Shown here: one piece after another, positions 32,340 to 41,226 of the stretch
Numbering within the stretch: the stretch's first letter is position 1
Layout of the letters: each line of letters opens with the position of its first letter
Notes under the pieces: model-generated
What the model was told of the DNA's origin: nothing
Seen by the model: the letters and a program-made list of their open reading frames with translations, nothing else
Database searches by the model: none
From: Avipropionibacterium sp050157065
GTDB taxonomy: Bacteria > Actinomycetota > Actinomycetes > Propionibacteriales > Propionibacteriaceae
DNA length: 64,000 bases
NCBI GenBank assembly: GCA_050157065.1
Contig: CP189573.1
Direction: 5' to 3' (one strand)
Position numbers and translations under genes: made by a program

Positions 32340-34601
32340 ATGACGTGGATCGCCATCGTGGTCGCCCTGGCCACCTCGGCCGCCGGGGTGTTCCTCTTCG
32401 TCCGCGCGGTGATGGCCATCGTGGGTGTCGTCAAGCTCGGCGGTCCGACGCTCGGCCGCAGTGACGAGCCCGCGCAACGGTGGAAGCGGATGCTCACCGA
32501 GACCCTCGGCCACACGAAGATGTTGCAGCTGACGAAGGTCGGCGTCATGCACTGGTTCGTGATGATCGGGTTCGGCTTCTTGTTCTTCACCCTGGTCACC
32601 GCGTACGGGCAACTGTTCAACCCCCGCTTCGCGTTGCCGCTGATCGGGCACCTGCCACCGTACGAATGGCTCACCGAACTGATCGCCTGGGTCGGACTGG
32701 TGTCGATCATCGGGCTGATCGTGCTGCGGTCGGTGCTGGGGGCCCGGCTCAGCTCGTCCCGTTTCTTCGGGTCCCGGACGTGGCAGGCGCGCTACATCGA
32801 GTTCACCATCCTGGGCATCATGGCGTGCGTCATCGTGCTGCGGGCGTTGGAGTCCGGGCTGATGGCCGGCACCCAGAGTGAACGATGGTTGCACTTCCCG
32901 CTCACCTGGTGGTTGCTGCCCGCCGGTGCCGACCCGGCCGTCCTGGAGACCGCGATCGTGTGGGTCGCTGCGCTCAAGATCGTCATCTCGATGGTGTGGT
33001 TCGGCGTGATCGGGCTCAACCTGACGATGGGTGTGGCGTGGCACCGGTTCACCGCGTGGCCCAACATCTGGTTCTCCCGGGACAGCTCGGGCAAGCCGGC
33101 GCTCGGCGAGCTGCAGCCGATCAACGACGGTGGCAAGCCGCTCGACTTCGAGGCCCTGGACGACATCGACGAGGACACCCCCCTCGGCGTGGCGGCGGTG
33201 GAGGACTTCACCTGGAAGGGGCTCCTCGACTTCACCAGCTGCACCGAGTGCGGACGCTGTCAGAGCCAGTGCCCGGCCTGGCACACCGACAAGCCGCTCA
33301 GCCCGAAGCTGTTGATCATGGGGCTGCGCGAGCACGCGTACGCGAAGGCGCCGTGGCTCGCGGCGGCCGAGGAGGCGCGCGACGGGCTGCCCGAAGCCGT
33401 ACGGGCAGAGGCCGCGCGACCGCTGGTCGGGCCGACCGGCGACGACCCCCGGGCCGCCGCGGTGGCCCAGGCGCACGGCAACCCGATCGGCATCGGGAGC
33501 GACGGCCGGCTCGCGGTGATCGACCCGGACGTGTTGTGGTCGTGCACCAACTGTGGTGCGTGTGTCCAGCAGTGCCCGGTCGACATCGAGCACATCGACC
33601 ACATCGTCGACCTGCGACGTCACCAGGTGCTGATGGAGTCGGAGTTCCCGAGCGAGCTGAACGGGTTGTTCAAGGGCCTGGAGTCGAAGGGCAATCCGTG
33701 GAACATGAACGCCCGCAAGCGGATGGAGTGGGCCAAGCCGCTTGACTTCGACGTCCCGGTGGTCGGCAAGGACCTGGAGGACCTGTCGGAGGTCGAGTAC
33801 CTGTTCTGGGTCGGTTGTGCAGGGGCGTACGAGGACCGTGCGATCAAGACCACCCAGGCCGTGGCGACGTTGCTGCACACCGCCGAGGTGTCGTTCGCGG
33901 TACTCGGCAACGGGGAGACCTGTACCGGTGATCCGGCCCGGCGGGCGGGCAACGAGTTCGTCTTCCAGCAGCTCGCCGCGGAGAACGCCGAGACGCTGAC
34001 CGAGGCGAAGGCGACCAAGGTCGTCACCACCTGCGCTCACTGCCTGAACACGTTGAAGAACGAGTACCCGCAGATCGGTGTCGAACTCGAGGTCGTGCAC
34101 CACACCCAACTGCTCAACCGGCTCGTCCGCGACGGTCGGCTCACCCCGGCCGCACCCCCGCCCGCCGAGGTCGCGGGGCGCACGATCACGTACCACGACC
34201 CGTGCTTCCTGGGTCGCCACAACCAGGTGTACGAGGCGCCGCGGGAACTGCTCGGGGCGATCCCGGGTGCCACCGTGGCCGAGATGCCCCGCAACCGGCA
34301 GGAGTCGTTCTGCTGCGGGGCCGGCGGTGCCCGGATGTGGATGGAGGAGACGATCGGCACGCGGATCAACAACGACCGCACGGCCGAGGCGTTGACCGTG
34401 ATCGAGACCACCGGCGGCCCGGATCCCCAGCAGGGTGGGGCGATCGCGACCGGCTGCCCCTTCTGCCGGGTGATGCTGTCGGACGGGCTGACCGCAGCGC
34501 AGAGCGACGGCCGTGGGGAGCGGGTCGAGGTGCTCGACGTGGCGCAGTTGCTGCTCGCCGGGGTGGAACGCGGCAAGGCTGCGGAGCCCACCGGCGGCTG
34601 A
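32340..34601 (+). CDS. EtfD-like membrane Fe-S oxidoreductase (FadF/HdrD-type)
   Basis: 753 residues, GAGGAG site before the ATG. The N-terminal 250 residues hold five to six membrane helices. Next come two ferredoxin-like [4Fe-4S] motifs (CTECGRCQSQCP and CTNCGACVQQCPVDIE) and two CCG (heterodisulfide reductase-type) domains ending ESFCCGAGGARMWMEE and GCPFCRVML. This architecture matches mycobacterial Rv0338c (EtfD), which passes electrons from ETF to the menaquinone pool during fatty-acid oxidation. etfAB are not in the window. The palindromic operator upstream suggests control by a lipid-sensing TetR regulator (inference). Confidence 0.9.
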   Translation: MTWIAIVVALATSAAGVFLFVRAVMAIVGVVKLGGPTLGRSDEPAQRWKRMLTETLGHTKMLQLTKVGVMHWFVMIGFGFLFFTLVTAYGQLFNPRFALPLIGHLPPYEWLTELIAWVGLVSIIGLIVLRSVLGARLSSSRFFGSRTWQARYIEFTILGIMACVIVLRALESGLMAGTQSERWLHFPLTWWLLPAGADPAVLETAIVWVAALKIVISMVWFGVIGLNLTMGVAWHRFTAWPNIWFSRDSSGKPALGELQPINDGGKPLDFEALDDIDEDTPLGVAAVEDFTWKGLLDFTSCTECGRCQSQCPAWHTDKPLSPKLLIMGLREHAYAKAPWLAAAEEARDGLPEAVRAEAARPLVGPTGDDPRAAAVAQAHGNPIGIGSDGRLAVIDPDVLWSCTNCGACVQQCPVDIEHIDHIVDLRRHQVLMESEFPSELNGLFKGLESKGNPWNMNARKRMEWAKPLDFDVPVVGKDLEDLSEVEYLFWVGCAGAYEDRAIKTTQAVATLLHTAEVSFAVLGNGETCTGDPARRAGNEFVFQQLAAENAETLTEAKATKVVTTCAHCLNTLKNEYPQIGVELEVVHHTQLLNRLVRDGRLTPAAPPPAEVAGRTITYHDPCFLGRHNQVYEAPRELLGAIPGATVAEMPRNRQESFCCGAGGARMWMEETIGTRINNDRTAEALTVIETTGGPDPQQGGAIATGCPFCRVMLSDGLTAAQSDGRGERVEVLDVAQLLLAGVERGKAAEPTGG

Positions 34602-34698
34602 GTCCGGCCACAGAAGTCGTCTCGTGGGAACGGCACCCGAAACCTCGATCACCACACCGACCAGTCAGGAACCGGGGTGTGCTGGTTGCGACAGCAGT

Positions 34699-34731
34699 AG
34701 CGCCCACCGGCCATGTCGGCCGGAGGGCGCT
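34699..34731 (+). terminator. Hairpin terminator after the EtfD-like gene
   Basis: AGCGCCC (34699-34705) pairs with GGGCGCT (34725-34731), and CCGGCC with GGCCGG inside it, across an A/A mismatch and a five-base loop. No T-run follows, as is common for actinobacterial terminators. Confidence 0.6.
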
Positions 34732-35052
34732 CCGCTGCCCGTGTCGAGGGTGGCTGGTCTGCATTCGCCGAACTGCCCAGGTCTTGTCCCCTTGGACGGA
34801 CGATGCTCGAGAGAGGCTCGACCGATCAGGACGGCTGGTCGAGACCCTGAGGAGGATCGGCCGCAGCAACCAGCTTCTTAGCCGCGGGGCCGGACAGTTC
34901 GAATCAGCGATCAGAGGTGTCGACGGTCTCTGTGCCAGCCGCCTCGAACAGGCTCGTGTTCAGTTGTGGCACTGCAGTACCCCGACGCCGCTGGTGCAAA
35001 CAGGCCCGGGGCTTCGATGGTTGAGCCGTCGTGGTTGGGGAACAGGGATGAC
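34732..35052. other. Non-coding stretch before the first SDR
   Basis: About 320 bases between the hairpin and the SDR gene. Frames through it show no family I know. The base composition is less GC-rich than in neighbouring genes. GTTCGAATC near 34898 recalls a tRNA T-loop, but no cloverleaf surrounds it. Confidence 0.4.
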
Positions 35053-35829
35053 ATGACTCCAGACAGAGTGGCATTCGTGACCGGTGGCGGCTCGGGCATC
35101 GGACAGGGAGCGGCCGAGAAGCTCGCCCTACAGGGTGTGGCCGTGGCCCTCGCCGGTCGGACCCGCGACGAGTTGGACGCAGCAGTGGACCAGATCACCA
35201 GGGCGGGCGGGCGCGCGTTGGCCGTCACCGCAGACGTCAGCGACGAGGATTCGGTGGTCGCGGCCTACCAAGGCACCATCGATGAGTTCGGGCGACTCGA
35301 CATCGTGGTGGCCAATGCGGGGGTCAACGGACGCTGGGCCGGGATTGACGACCTCACCGCCGATGACTTCCGATCGACCATCGACATCAACCTGACCGGC
35401 ACCTTCCTGACGATCAAGCACGCCGTGCCCCATCTGCGTACCGACGGTGGCTCGGTGACCGTGGTTGCCTCGGTCAACGGCACCCGGATCTTCTCCAACT
35501 CCGGCGCCTCGGCCTACTCCAGCAGCAAGGCCGGGCAGGTGGCCCTGGCCAAGATGCTGGCGGTGGAGCTCGGACCGGACAGGATCCGGGTCAATGTGGT
35601 CTGCCCTGGCGCCATCGAGACCGAGATCGGCGACAACACCGAGGCCGACAACGAGGACGTCACAATCGACGTCGAGTTTCCGGAGGGCCACATTCCGCTG
35701 ACCGGGACCAAGTCTGGATCGGCCGCGCAGGTGGGCGAACTGATCGCCTTCTTGGCATCCGATGCCGCGAGCCACGTGTCCGGCAGCGAAGTCTGGATCG
35801 ATGGCGCACAGTCACTGCTCCAGGGCTGA
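35053..35829 (+). CDS. Short-chain dehydrogenase/reductase
   Basis: 258 residues. The ATG at 35053 follows AGGGATG. Cofactor loop TGGGSGIGQ, NAG motif VVANAGVNGRW, catalytic Ser in VVASVNGTRIFSNSGAS, then YSSSK. The charged residues after the second strand (AGRTRDE) suggest NADP(H). Substrate unknown. It converges on the hemerythrin gene; their stop codons share the palindrome CTGAGCTCAG (35826-35835). Confidence 0.9.
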   Translation: MTPDRVAFVTGGGSGIGQGAAEKLALQGVAVALAGRTRDELDAAVDQITRAGGRALAVTADVSDEDSVVAAYQGTIDEFGRLDIVVANAGVNGRWAGIDDLTADDFRSTIDINLTGTFLTIKHAVPHLRTDGGSVTVVASVNGTRIFSNSGASAYSSSKAGQVALAKMLAVELGPDRIRVNVVCPGAIETEIGDNTEADNEDVTIDVEFPEGHIPLTGTKSGSAAQVGELIAFLASDAASHVSGSEVWIDGAQSLLQG

Positions 35830-35831
35830 GC

Positions 35832-36383
35832 TCAGTCCTGTTCGATCGCTCGGGACAACTCCTCCTTGGTCATGCTGGCCACGCCGCTCAGTCCGAGGTT
35901 CTGAGCACGTTGGAGCAACTCCTCACGTGTCGCGCCGCCCGGGCGGTCGCCGAGGTGTTCGGTTCGTGTTCGCACGAACGCCTTCGCCAACTCTGCTCGG
36001 CGATGTTCATTGAGCCGTTCACGGATGCCCGGCAGAACCTCGGCCTCTTCCTCCTCGACATGGTGCGTCACAGCACTGATCAACTCCTCGAGCTTGGTGT
36101 CGAACTCGGCAGCTGACGGATCAAGTTTGCCCAGGGCTGCGAGGAGAGCCTCGGCCTGTTCGTGCTCTTCTTGACTGTGCGCGACCTGGTCGCTCTCCCC
36201 TGCCTCCTCTCGTGCGACGGGATAGACATCCGCCTCTTCTGCACGGCTGTGCGCGATGAGCAGGGACGAGACCTCGGGCAGCAGTAGGGCACGCTGGTCG
36301 GGCTTTGCCTTCAGCTCATCGAAGAGCCGTTCGACCTCACGGTGGTCGGCGGTGATCAAGTCGACAACGTCTGGCAGCGGCAT
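35832..36383 (-). CDS. Hemerythrin HHE-domain protein with a C-terminal Rho_N/SAP-like motif
   Basis: 183 residues. The start at 36383 (MPLPDVVDLITADHREVE) is chosen for its GAGGAG site; two upstream ATGs lack one. The iron-binding histidines fall in DHREVERLF, AHSRAEEADVYP, EEHEQAEALL and VTHHVEEEEAEVLP, giving a four-helix di-iron fold. The last 45 residues (TREELLQRAQNLGLSGVASM) form a small helical motif like those in Rho N-termini, often attached to stress proteins. Probable role in oxygen, NO or oxidative stress, by family inference. Confidence 0.88.
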   Translation of the reverse strand: MPLPDVVDLITADHREVERLFDELKAKPDQRALLLPEVSSLLIAHSRAEEADVYPVAREEAGESDQVAHSQEEHEQAEALLAALGKLDPSAAEFDTKLEELISAVTHHVEEEEAEVLPGIRERLNEHRRAELAKAFVRTRTEHLGDRPGGATREELLQRAQNLGLSGVASMTKEELSRAIEQD

Positions 36384-36547
36384 GGCGCGCTCCTCACCAA
36401 TCATGTCCGGACGAGCTTCCGGATCATCATCGACATACCCCTGATGCACTCTTCCAAACCGTGGCGCTCGCTGACGGCAGCTGCGGACCTTAGATTACGA
36501 CCCCCGCGGAGCGGAGGTTGGACGCCGAGGTGGAAGAATCCGGAGCC

Positions 36548-37324
36548 ATGACGAACGAACAGGCCAAGACGGTGATCGTGACCGGGGCGGCGTCTGGGAT
36601 CGGGGCGCAGGCGGCGCGACGGTTCGCCGCGAGCGGCCACCAGGTCGTCGTCGCCGACATCGCCACCGACCGGGCCGAGGCCGTGGCGGCCGAGCTGCCC
36701 GATGCGCTCGCGGTCACCGTCGACGTGTCCGATGCCGACTCGGTCCAGGCCATGATCACCACCACGGTGGAGCGGTTCGGCGGCGTCGACGTGCTGATCA
36801 ACAATGCGATGGTGTGTGGGCGATCGTCCTTCCTCGATGCCCCGCCCGACGAACTGCGTCGCGACTTCGAGGTCAACCTGCTGGGCCCGTTCCTGTGCAG
36901 CCAACGGGTGATCCCGGTGATGATCGACAACGGTGGCGGGGTGATCATCAACATCAGTTCGGTGAACGGGATCACCCATCTCGGCAACGAGGCCTACTCC
37001 GCCGCGAAGGCCGGCGTGCTGAGCCTGACCCGGGCGATCGCGATGGAGTTCGGCGATCGTGGCATCCGCTGCAATGCGGTCGCCCCTGGCACCATCCGGA
37101 CCGAGGTGTGGGACCACCGGGTCCAGAACAACCCCGACATCTTGGCCGAGACCTCACAGTGGTACCCGCTGGGCCGGGTGGGCAGCACCGACGACGTGTG
37201 CGAAGCACTGCTCTTCCTCGCCTCGGATCGATCCAGCTGGATCACCGGGGCCACCCTTCCGGTCGACGGCGGCCTGCTGGCCGGCAACCTGGCCATGGCC
37301 CGAGCCATCACTGCAGCCGACTGA
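36548..37324 (+). CDS. Short-chain dehydrogenase/reductase (FabG-like)
   Basis: 258 residues; the ATG at 36548 follows CCGGAG. Cofactor loop TGAASGIGAQAARRF, Asp after strand 2 (VVADIATDRAEA) suggesting NAD(H), catalytic Ser in INISSVNGITHLGNEA and YSAAK. C-terminus LPVDGGLLAG is typical. About 20 bases before the quinone oxidoreductase gene, so likely co-transcribed. Substrate unknown. Confidence 0.9.
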   Translation: MTNEQAKTVIVTGAASGIGAQAARRFAASGHQVVVADIATDRAEAVAAELPDALAVTVDVSDADSVQAMITTTVERFGGVDVLINNAMVCGRSSFLDAPPDELRRDFEVNLLGPFLCSQRVIPVMIDNGGGVIINISSVNGITHLGNEAYSAAKAGVLSLTRAIAMEFGDRGIRCNAVAPGTIRTEVWDHRVQNNPDILAETSQWYPLGRVGSTDDVCEALLFLASDRSSWITGATLPVDGGLLAGNLAMARAITAAD

Positions 37325-37342
37325 CCGACGATCGGAGCCGAC

Positions 37343-38353
37343 ATGACCGACAGCCCACAACCCAACCAGCCCGGCGATCCAGACATGGTTGCGGCCATCC
37401 AGGTCAGCGAGACCGGCGGGCCCGAGGTACTCCGGCTGACCGAGGTCGAGCTCCCACCTCCCGGACCGGGCGAGGTCACGATCGACGTGCTGGCCGCCGG
37501 CGTGAACTTCATCGACGTCTACCAGCGGCAAGGTGTCTACCAACGTCCGCTGCCGTACGTCCCCGGCTCTGAGGGCGCGGGTCGCGTACGGGCGATCGGC
37601 GACGGGGTCGACCAGGTCGCGGTCGGCGACCGGGTGGCGTGGGCGTCGCTGCCCGGGTCGTACGCGGCAGCCGTCACCGGACCGGCCCACGGACTGCTGG
37701 CCGTACCCGAGGCTGTCGACGACGACCAGGCCGCAGCCCTCCCACTACAGGGATTGACCGCGCACTACCTGGCCCGGGACTCCTACCCCGTCCGCCCCGG
37801 GGACACGGTGCTGGTGCACGCCGGCGCCGGCGGCGTCGGACTGCTGCTCACCCAGATCTGTGTGATCCTCGGCGCCCGGGTGATCACCACCACCTCCACC
37901 GAACAGAAGGCCGAGCTCTCCCGTGCCGCCGGGGCGAGCGAGGTCATCGTCGGCTACGACGGCTTCGCGGATCGGGTGCGCGAGCTGACCGACGGTGCCG
38001 GGGTCGCCGCGGTGTACGACGGGGTGGGCCGCGACACCTTCGACGACTCGCTGGCCAGCCTGCGGCGCCGCGGGACCATGGTGCTGTTCGGCGGCTCGAG
38101 CGGGCAGGTGCCGCCGTTCGACCTGCAACGACTCAACGCCGGCGGCTCACTCTCGATCACCCGGCCCACCATGGCCGACTTCGTCGCCACTCGCGAGGAA
38201 CTGCTGGGCCGGGCCGACGAACTGTTCGGCTGGCTGGCCGAGGGGCGCCTCGGGGTCCGGGTCGGCGCGTCGTACCCGCTCGCCGAGGCAGCTCGTGCCC
38301 ACGACGACCTGGCCTCCCGCCGGACCACCGGCAAGGTGGTGCTGGTCCCCTGA
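37343..38353 (+). CDS. Zinc-free quinone oxidoreductase (MDR superfamily)
   Basis: 336 residues. The N-terminal GroES-like domain begins AAIQVSETGGPEVLRLTEVE and includes AAGVNFIDVYQRQGVY. The nucleotide-binding motif is VLVHAGAGGVGLLLTQI. No catalytic or structural zinc cysteines are present, which places it with QorA-type NADPH:quinone reductases. A CGGAG site precedes the ATG. It probably forms a unit with the upstream SDR. Confidence 0.92.
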   Translation: MTDSPQPNQPGDPDMVAAIQVSETGGPEVLRLTEVELPPPGPGEVTIDVLAAGVNFIDVYQRQGVYQRPLPYVPGSEGAGRVRAIGDGVDQVAVGDRVAWASLPGSYAAAVTGPAHGLLAVPEAVDDDQAAALPLQGLTAHYLARDSYPVRPGDTVLVHAGAGGVGLLLTQICVILGARVITTTSTEQKAELSRAAGASEVIVGYDGFADRVRELTDGAGVAAVYDGVGRDTFDDSLASLRRRGTMVLFGGSSGQVPPFDLQRLNAGGSLSITRPTMADFVATREELLGRADELFGWLAEGRLGVRVGASYPLAEAARAHDDLASRRTTGKVVLVP

Positions 38354-38480
38354 GACGTGATCTTGACCGGGTCCGGACCGCCTGCGACAGTGCCGGGAAC
38401 GGCTCCGGGATCTGCCCCGGGGCGGATTGTTGTCGGGAGCGGCCCGCGGCAGGCGGCCGCTGATCACTGATCGGGTCTCC

Positions 38481-40400
38481 ATGCGAACTCTCAAGCGCGC
38501 CGTCCACTTCGACCTCCACACGATGCCCGGGATCGGCGACTTCGGCGCCGACTTCGACGCACCGTCCTTCGCCCGCACCCTGCGCGACTCCCACGTCGAC
38601 TTCGTCAACGTGTTCGCCAAGTGCAACATCGGCTTCGCCTACTACCCCACCGAGATCGGCATCCCCTACCCCACGATGACCGGGGACATGCTCGGCGAGA
38701 CCATCGCCGCCTGCCAGGCCGAAGGCATCGGCGTCACCGCCTACTTCAACGCGATGCTGGATCACGAGATGGCGCGACGGCACCGGGAGTGGACGGTGGT
38801 GAACGCCGACGGCCAGGTGATCCACGGCGACCGCACCAAGAACTTCTTCCGCAACATGTGCATCCACACCCCGTGGCGGGCACACCTGCTCGCGATGATC
38901 ACCGAGGTCGTCGATCGCTACCCCACGGTCGACGGCATCTTCCTCGACTGCATCCAGTTGCTGCCGTGTCACGGCGACGAGTGCGCCAGTGCGGTCGCCG
39001 AGGCCGGCGGCGACCCGACCGACCCGGCAGCACTGCGCGAGTACGCCACGCAGGGCTGGGTCGACTTCTGCCGCGAGGTCGGTGAGCTCGTCGGACCGGA
39101 CCGCTTCCTGTACCCGAACGGCCTGCCCTGGCACCTGGGCGACGAGTTCCGTACCCACGGTGAGATCGAGTGCCTCCCCGGCGCCTGGGGCTACGACTTC
39201 TTCCCGGCCCGGGTGGCCTACGCCCGCAACATCGACGAGCAGGTGCTCTACATGACCGGACGCTTCAGCGGCAGCTGGGGCGAGTTCGGCGGCCTGAAGT
39301 CGGAAGCCTCGATTCGCAACGACTGCTGGGATGCGATCGCCAACGCCGCCCAGCCGTCCATCGGTGATCACCTGCACCCGCGGGGCCACCTCGAGGCCCC
39401 GGTGTACGACATCGTGAAGCGGGTGTACGCCGAGATCGAGGCGTTGGAGCCGTGGACGATCGGAGCCCAGGCACTCGCCGACGTGGCCGTGCTGGCCAAC
39501 CCGGACCGCACGCTGAGCCCCGCCCACGACGGGCTGGCCCGGATGCTCGGCGAGGCCCACGTCACCTTCGACGTGGTGGACGACCGACACGACCTCTCGC
39601 CGTACGCGTTGTTGATCCTGCCCGACGACATCACCCTCACCGGCCCCTTGGCCGACAAGGTGGCCGAGCACGTCGCGGCCGGTCGGCCGGTGCTGTCCAG
39701 TGGCCGGTCCGCACTGCGACCTGATCATGACGGGTTCGCCCTCCCCGAGCACTGGCCGTTCGCCCACCTCGGTCCGGAACCGTCCAACACCGCCTACTTC
39801 AGCGCCCCTGCCGGCACCGTCGCCGGGCTCCCCGACATGCCGACGATTGCTGGTGGGCAAGGGATCCTGCTGGGGTACGGCGACGACGTCGAGGTGATCG
39901 CGGAACGCGTCGAGAGCTACCACGAGCAGGGCTGGGACGGCTTCCACGGGTACTTCTACACCCCGCCCAAGGGGCCGAGCGGCAACCCGGCGGTGGTCCG
40001 CCACGGCTCGGTGGTGCACGTGGCGTTCCCGCTGTTCACCAGCTACCTCGACAACCCGATGCCGGCCTACACCGCCGTACTGCGCGACGCCCTCGGCCGA
40101 CTGCTGCCCGACCCGCGGGTGAGGACCGAGCGGATCCCGTCGACCGCTCGGGTCACCCTCACCAGGCTGCCCGGGCGGACCATGTGTCACGTCAAGCTGA
40201 CCCATCCCGAGCCGCGCGGCGCGATGAACGTCGTCGACGCCCTCCCGACGTTGGCCGACGGCCGGGTGTCGATCCGCGCCACGCCGAGCCGGGTCCACCT
40301 CGCCCTCGGCGAGGACCTGCCGTACCGCCAGGTCGGTGACCGGGTCGAGATCGACCTTCCCCGGGTCGACGGCTATGCCTTGGTGGTGCTGGAGGACTGA
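38481..40400 (+). CDS. Putative glycoside hydrolase with a beta-galactosidase trimerisation-like domain
   Basis: 639 residues from the ATG at 38481. The first 380 residues look like a TIM barrel of the fucosidase/amylase-like superfamily (VHFDLHTMPGIGDFGADF, GIFLDCIQLLPC, YPNGLPWHLGDEF, GAWGYDFFPARVAY). Residues of about 385-530 resemble the Rossmann-like trimerisation domain of GH42 enzymes (YALLILPDDITLTGPLADKV). No signal peptide, so cytoplasmic. No numbered GH family can be assigned by eye. It opens the carbohydrate region but has no sugar-type operator in its 127-base upstream gap. The start is weakly supported (poor ribosome site). Confidence 0.7.
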   Translation: MRTLKRAVHFDLHTMPGIGDFGADFDAPSFARTLRDSHVDFVNVFAKCNIGFAYYPTEIGIPYPTMTGDMLGETIAACQAEGIGVTAYFNAMLDHEMARRHREWTVVNADGQVIHGDRTKNFFRNMCIHTPWRAHLLAMITEVVDRYPTVDGIFLDCIQLLPCHGDECASAVAEAGGDPTDPAALREYATQGWVDFCREVGELVGPDRFLYPNGLPWHLGDEFRTHGEIECLPGAWGYDFFPARVAYARNIDEQVLYMTGRFSGSWGEFGGLKSEASIRNDCWDAIANAAQPSIGDHLHPRGHLEAPVYDIVKRVYAEIEALEPWTIGAQALADVAVLANPDRTLSPAHDGLARMLGEAHVTFDVVDDRHDLSPYALLILPDDITLTGPLADKVAEHVAAGRPVLSSGRSALRPDHDGFALPEHWPFAHLGPEPSNTAYFSAPAGTVAGLPDMPTIAGGQGILLGYGDDVEVIAERVESYHEQGWDGFHGYFYTPPKGPSGNPAVVRHGSVVHVAFPLFTSYLDNPMPAYTAVLRDALGRLLPDPRVRTERIPSTARVTLTRLPGRTMCHVKLTHPEPRGAMNVVDALPTLADGRVSIRATPSRVHLALGEDLPYRQVGDRVEIDLPRVDGYALVVLED

Positions 40401-40450
40401 AGCCGACGAACCGTCGCCGAGGAAGACGACTGACACCGCTCGGGAGCCCC

Positions 40451-40527
40451 GTGACAGCACAGTGACTTCAAAGTGATGTCATAACGGTGTTGACATGACG
40501 TCATGACGGCGTCATGCTGGTGTCATG
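40451..40527 (+). promoter_or_regulatory. Seven phased 11-bp repeats, predicted operator array of the RHH protein
   Basis: Cut into 11-base rows from 40451, the DNA aligns as seven copies of a unit of the form RYGRY-GTCAT-G. The GTCAT core is perfect at 40478, 40500, 40511 and 40522, and weaker in the other rows (GTTGA at 40489). GTGAC/GTGAT begins rows 1-3. One repeat equals about one DNA turn. The array covers the -35 and -10 boxes and ends at the start codon of a ribbon-helix-helix gene, so autoregulation by cooperative binding is likely. Confidence 0.7.
40490..40518 (+). promoter_or_regulatory. Promoter of the RHH/DUF4097 operon
   Basis: Perfect TTGACA (40490-40495), 17-base spacer, CATGCT (40513-40518), then six bases to the ATG. 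Leaderless transcript expected. Confidence 0.7.
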
Positions 40528-41226
40528 CAATTGGACAGACACCTTGAGTCGGTACGCAGCGGCGTGAACAGCGCTGCCGCCCTGGCCGACGAACACAGCC
40601 AAGACATCGCCCGCAAGCTCGGCGATGCCCTCGAGGCCTCCGTACGCCTCACCCTCATCGACGCGCTCGCCGAGGCCAGTGCCGAGATCAGCGCCGACCT
40701 GGCGCCGGGCTCGGTCGAGTTCCAGCTCCGTGACGGCGAGCCCCAGTTCACCGTCAACCTCCCCACGGTCGAGCCGACCGCCGACGAGGCCGACGAGTTC
40801 ACCGAGCCCGCCGGCGTGGCCGACGAGACCGACGAGGAGGAGGAGCAGGTCCGCATCACGCTGCGCCTGCCTGCCTCGGTCAAGACCAAGGTCGACCAGC
40901 AGGCCGACGCCGAAGGTCTCTCCACCAACGCCTGGCTGTTGCGCCGCATCCTCGACTCGTTGGCCCCGCGCCGCGGCCCGGGTGGCCGCCGTGGCCCAGG
41001 CGGTCCCGGTGGTCGTGGCGGCTTCGGCCCCGGGATGCCCGGTTTCGGCCCCGGCCCGGGTGGTCCGGGGTGGGGTGGCGGGCCCGTCCCGCCGCAACCG
41101 CCGACCCCGCCCGGCGGGTTCGAGGCCACCTTCAGCTGGGGCAACGACGAGCGCGGCCGGGGCCGCCACCGTGACCGCCGCCGTGGCGGCGGCCCGGGCT
41201 CGCAGGCGCGGGGGTGGGTCCAGTGA
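40525..41226 (+). CDS. Ribbon-helix-helix protein, HicB-antitoxin-like, Gly-rich C-terminus
   Basis: 233 residues. The N-terminal 90 residues are helical (IARKLGDALEASVRLTLIDA) and an acidic hinge follows (DETDEEEEQ). Residues of about 110-150 form an RHH DNA-binding domain (VRITLRLPASVKTKVDQQA, LSTNAWLLRRIL). The last 80 residues are Gly/Pro/Arg-rich and end RGWVQ, an ending like that of actinobacterial proteins labelled HicB-type antitoxin that sit beside DUF4097 genes. No HicA toxin is present, so it is more likely a transcription regulator. It overlaps the next gene by four bases and has a repeat array upstream. Confidence 0.8.
   Translation: MQLDRHLESVRSGVNSAAALADEHSQDIARKLGDALEASVRLTLIDALAEASAEISADLAPGSVEFQLRDGEPQFTVNLPTVEPTADEADEFTEPAGVADETDEEEEQVRITLRLPASVKTKVDQQADAEGLSTNAWLLRRILDSLAPRRGPGGRRGPGGPGGRGGFGPGMPGFGPGPGGPGWGGGPVPPQPPTPPGGFEATFSWGNDERGRGRHRDRRRGGGPGSQARGWVQ

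Noticed and set aside
34880..34915. tRNA remnant suggested by GTTCGAATC
   Set aside because: No acceptor, D or anticodon arm can be built around it.
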